From assembly GCA_018654125.1 (NCBI GenBank), contig JABIME010000207.1, positions 1 to 8,858 of the forward strand: DNA of 8,858 nt. The letters run 5' to 3'. The notes below the pieces were generated by a model. The model ran no database searches and was not told the DNA's origin. It saw only the letters and a list, made by a program, of their open reading frames with translations. How positions within the stretch are numbered: the stretch's first letter is position 1; each line of letters starts with the position of its first letter. The position numbers and the translations under genes are program-made. The DNA is from Candidatus Cloacimonadota bacterium (lineage in GTDB: Bacteria; Cloacimonadota; Cloacimonadia; Cloacimonadales; TCS61). Shown piece after piece: positions 6,495-8,858 of the stretch.

Positions 6495-7670
6495 ATGAGT
6501 GATAAGAAAGTTAAGGAAAATAAAATAGTATTAATGCAAGGTAACGAGGCAATTGCACGTGGTGCGATTGATGCCGGAGTTAATTTCTTTGGAGGTTATC
6601 CAATTACACCCTCAACAGAAATTGCAGAAATTTGTTCGGTTGAACTTCCAAAAAGAGGTGGAAAATTCATTCAGATGGAAGATGAAATTGCAGGTATCTC
6701 ATCAGTTATTGGCGCATCGTTAGCAGGCGCAAAAGCCATGACTGCAACAAGTGGTCCGGGTTTTTCATTAATGACAGAAGGTATTGGTTTTGCTAAAATG
6801 ACCGAAACTCCATGTGTTGTTGTTAATGTAATGCGTGGAGGACCAAGTACCGGCTTGCCAACAAAACCGTCTCAAAGCGATATCATGCAATCTAAATGGG
6901 GAAATCATGGTGATGCTCCAGCTATTGTTTTATATCCAGATTCAGTAAAAGAATCTTATGAACTTGCCATCCGTGCTGTAAATTTATCAGAAAAATATAG
7001 AACCTGTGTTGTTCTGCTTTCCGATGAAGTGCTTGGGCACATGCGTGAAGCAGTTGAACTTCCAGATCTTGATAATGTAAAAATAATTAATAGAATAAAA
7101 CCAACTATTCCACCAGAATGGTATAAACACTACGAAGATAAACCTAAATATATCCATCCTATGGCTAGCTATGGTGAGGGATACCGTTTTCATGTTACAG
7201 GTCTTGCTCATGATGCGTATGGTTTTCCAACAAATAGATCTGATGAAGTTGGTATAATGATGAACAGATTAAAAAAGAAGATAAAACATAATTTAAAGGA
7301 TCTTATACAATACGAAAGCTTTCATATGGAAGATGCAAGAACTGCAATATTTGCTGCAGGCATTACGGCTCGTGCTGCAAAAACAGCAGTTACAATTGCT
7401 CGTAAATCTGGAAGAAAAGTTGGTTTGATTCGACCTCTTACAATCTGGCCGTTCCCAGACGAGGCACTTAAAAAACACTTTAAAAATGTTAGAACTATTA
7501 TTGTTCCTGAACTTAATCAGGGGCAATTAATTAATGAAGTTAAAAGAGTAATGGGAAGTGTTTGGAATTACGAAAGTAGCAAATCCAGAAAGATAATTCC
7601 AATTCAGAAAGTGAATGGACAGCTAATTACACCGGAAGATATAATAAATACGATGAAGGAGGTGAAGTAA
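6495..7670 (+). CDS. korA: 2-oxoglutarate:ferredoxin oxidoreductase alpha subunit (KorA)
   Basis: A 391-residue alpha subunit holding the pyrimidine-binding and transketolase-C-like domains of the TPP-dependent core. With KorB it oxidatively decarboxylates a 2-oxoacid, probably 2-oxoglutarate, to the acyl-CoA, or runs in reverse as a CO2-fixing reductive step. Motifs seen: GGYPITPSTE (33-42), MEDEIA (61-66), TSGPGFSLM (85-93), RGGPSTGLPT (114-123) and LLSDEVLGHMRE, followed by a C-terminal domain beginning near residue 285 (TAIFAAGITARAAKTAV) that ends with the NGQLITPEDI signature. The separate gamma gene downstream shows this is the four-gene KorDABC layout, not the alpha-gamma fused type. 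A GGGGGA sequence 4 nt upstream of the ATG serves as the ribosome site. The alternative is a branched-chain (Vor) enzyme; the LSDEVLGHMRE region and the layout favour the 2-oxoglutarate type, but substrate is an inference. Confidence 0.93.
   Translation: MSDKKVKENKIVLMQGNEAIARGAIDAGVNFFGGYPITPSTEIAEICSVELPKRGGKFIQMEDEIAGISSVIGASLAGAKAMTATSGPGFSLMTEGIGFAKMTETPCVVVNVMRGGPSTGLPTKPSQSDIMQSKWGNHGDAPAIVLYPDSVKESYELAIRAVNLSEKYRTCVVLLSDEVLGHMREAVELPDLDNVKIINRIKPTIPPEWYKHYEDKPKYIHPMASYGEGYRFHVTGLAHDAYGFPTNRSDEVGIMMNRLKKKIKHNLKDLIQYESFHMEDARTAIFAAGITARAAKTAVTIARKSGRKVGLIRPLTIWPFPDEALKKHFKNVRTIIVPELNQGQLINEVKRVMGSVWNYESSKSRKIIPIQKVNGQLITPEDIINTMKEVK
7656..7664 (+). promoter_or_regulatory. korB Shine-Dalgarno site embedded in the korA 3' end
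   Basis: AAGGAGGTG is a near-perfect complement to the 16S rRNA 3' end and sits 7 nt before the korB ATG. It lies inside the last codons of korA (the Met-Lys-Glu-Val-Lys tail), so ribosomes finishing korA pass directly to korB. It is the strongest ribosome site in the window, fitting the need for equal alpha and beta amounts. Confidence 0.85.
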
Positions 7671-7671
7671 A

Positions 7672-8517
7672 ATGCAAAAAATACATCAGAAACAAATACA
7701 CACACAATATCTTAGACATAGAAAAAAATTCCCTCACGTATGGTGTCCCGGATGCAGTAATGGAATAGTGATGGGTGCAATTATCCGCGCAATTGGAGAG
7801 CTAGAATGGAAGAGATCAAACACAACAATGGTTTCAGGAATTGGATGTTCAAGCAGAATGCCGGTTTATGTAGATCTTAATACGCTTCACTCATTGCACG
7901 GAAGAGCAATAGCATATGCCACTGGCATTAAGATGTTTAAACCGGAAATGGATGTAATGGTAGTTACAGGCGATGGTGATGCAACGGCAATAGGTGGAAA
8001 TCACTTTATTCATGCTGCCAGAAGAAATATAAATCTTACGGTAATCGTTATAAACAATAATATTTATGGAATGACAGGCGGGCAATATTCACCAACAACT
8101 CCAACAGGAGATAAAGCTACAACAACTCCTTATGGTAATATCGATCCTACTTTTGATATTTGTGATCTGGCTTTAGGTGCAGGTGCAACATTTGTTGCCA
8201 GAACTTCTGCTTATCACGCAGTAGAAGCGCAATCGTTTATTAAGCAAGGTTTTGAACACAACGGTTTTTCTTTGATAGAAGTAATAAGTGCATGTCCTGT
8301 GATCTATGGAAAAATAAATAAGAAAGGTGACGCTTCATCTATGATGAAATCTATGAAAGAGAATATTGTTCCAACACAAGTTTTCGATAAACTTCCAGAA
8401 GAAAATAAAGAAGGAAAATTGAAACGTGGGATTTTCCGAAAAGAGATTAAACCTGAATATACAGACCAATATGCAAATCTTATAGATTCTGTAAAAGTTT
8501 CTAAGGGAGATAAATAA
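7672..8517 (+). CDS. korB: 2-oxoglutarate:ferredoxin oxidoreductase beta subunit, TPP-binding (KorB)
   Basis: A 281-residue beta subunit that binds the thiamine diphosphate pyrophosphate and Mg2+, and in this family ligates the proximal [4Fe-4S] cluster. Seen: WCPGCSNG (24-31) with Cys25 and Cys28, SGIGCSSR (55-62) with Cys59, and ACPVIYGK (207-214) with Cys208, giving the four expected cluster cysteines. The TPP motif runs from VVTGDGDA (97-104) to VINNNIYGMTGGQYSPTTP (126-144). The charged C-terminal tail (about 215-281) is typical of KorB. Starts 1 nt after korA and shares one base with korC, so alpha, beta and gamma are almost certainly translated from one message. Length and motifs are normal; substrate choice (2-oxoglutarate rather than another 2-oxoacid) is inferred from overall resemblance to KorB. 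Confidence 0.94.
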   Translation: MQKIHQKQIHTQYLRHRKKFPHVWCPGCSNGIVMGAIIRAIGELEWKRSNTTMVSGIGCSSRMPVYVDLNTLHSLHGRAIAYATGIKMFKPEMDVMVVTGDGDATAIGGNHFIHAARRNINLTVIVINNNIYGMTGGQYSPTTPTGDKATTTPYGNIDPTFDICDLALGAGATFVARTSAYHAVEAQSFIKQGFEHNGFSLIEVISACPVIYGKINKKGDASSMMKSMKENIVPTQVFDKLPEENKEGKLKRGIFRKEIKPEYTDQYANLIDSVKVSKGDK

Positions 8518-8858
8518 TGGCTGATAAAAAAATATTTAGAACAGAGATAAGACTTAGTGGAAGTGGTGGACAAGGACTTATTACAGCCGGTATTATTTTA
8601 GCAAGAGCTGCGGTTATAGATAAAAATCGTGTAACTCAAACTCAAAGTTATGGCCCGGAATCTCGCGGTGGTGCATCTAGAGCCGATGTGATAATTAGTA
8701 ATGCAACATTCTATTATCCCGAAGCTACACATTTTGATGTTCTACTTGCACTCTCTCAAGAAGCTTGCGATAAATATAGTGAAGATCTAAAGCCGGATGG
8801 CATCCTGATTGCTGATAGTACATTTGTAAAAAATGTTGCTCTTATGGATTCTGTAATA
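8517..8858 (+). CDS. korC: 2-oxoacid:ferredoxin oxidoreductase gamma subunit (KorC), 3' end cut by window edge
   Basis: The first 114 codons of the gamma subunit; family members run to about 180 residues, so roughly a third is missing past the right edge. Seen: RLSGSGGQGLITAGIILARA (12-31), the glycine-rich opening of the family; TQSYGPESRGGASRADVIIS (42-61), the Kor/Vor gamma signature; and FDVLLALSQEA (73-83). The start ATG at 8517 overlaps the korB TAA stop by one base (TAATG), with AAGGGAGA 6 nt upstream. The gamma subunit completes the KorDABC complex and in homologues helps form the CoA-binding side of the enzyme. Confidence 0.93.
   Translation, partial: MADKKIFRTEIRLSGSGGQGLITAGIILARAAVIDKNRVTQTQSYGPESRGGASRADVIISNATFYYPEATHFDVLLALSQEACDKYSEDLKPDGILIADSTFVKNVALMDSVI

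Noticed and set aside
5202..8573. Minus-strand open frames under uvrB, korA, korB and korC
   Set aside because: All lie opposite genes with complete, motif-supported reading frames and have low-complexity or Cys/Ser-rich products with no ribosome site.
1..8858. CRISPR arrays, insertion sequences, tRNA genes, riboswitches, or a novel defence or mobile system
   Set aside because: No regularly spaced repeats, transposase motifs, terminal inverted repeats, cloverleaf sequences or uncharacterised multi-gene cassette were seen; every sizeable coding region belongs to a known family.

Overview
The window is an AT-rich stretch of bacterial chromosome (roughly 35-37% G+C by eye) with tightly packed genes and clear Shine-Dalgarno sites. 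It holds two gene blocks that diverge from a ~200-bp AT-rich spacer at 3812-4014. All genes found belong to recognisable families. I see no mobile element, CRISPR array, tRNA, rRNA, toxin-antitoxin or phage signal. The ferredoxin-dependent 2-oxoacid oxidoreductase points to an anaerobic or microaerophilic organism. The YfhO-type membrane protein and the UvrB sequence style (QTAGRASRN around motif VI) would fit the FCB superphylum (for example Cloacimonadota- or Ignavibacteria-like lineages), but this placement is a guess from impressions of protein sequence, not from a search.

Left block, minus strand (3811 down to 1): a large YfhO-family multi-pass membrane protein, then a short and divergent RsmI-like SAM-dependent methyltransferase, then a YegS/BmrU-type lipid (diacylglycerol) kinase cut by the left window edge. 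Consecutive genes overlap by 17 and 11 bp, which is what a translationally coupled operon looks like. The membrane protein and the lipid kinase both suggest envelope lipid or glycan work. The methyltransferase is probably a translation-related passenger.

Right block, plus strand (4015 to 8858): a full-length uvrB (nucleotide excision repair helicase subunit) is followed, after a 158-bp spacer, by korD-korA-korB-korC, the four subunits of a 2-oxoacid (probably 2-oxoglutarate):ferredoxin oxidoreductase. korC is cut by the right edge. KorD carries two [4Fe-4S] clusters, KorA and KorB form the TPP-dependent catalytic core, and KorC is the gamma subunit. Together they interconvert 2-oxoglutarate + CoA and succinyl-CoA + CO2 with ferredoxin as the electron carrier. 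Spacings within the operon are 9, 1 and -1 bp.

The most distinctive non-coding signal is a two-part inverted repeat at 6121-6156 that ends exactly where the korD Shine-Dalgarno site begins. Smaller oddities are a non-canonical residue in a conserved UvrB helicase stretch, a divergent and shortened RsmI, and an N-terminal extension on KorD. I do not find evidence of a novel biological system here; this looks like an ordinary housekeeping region.
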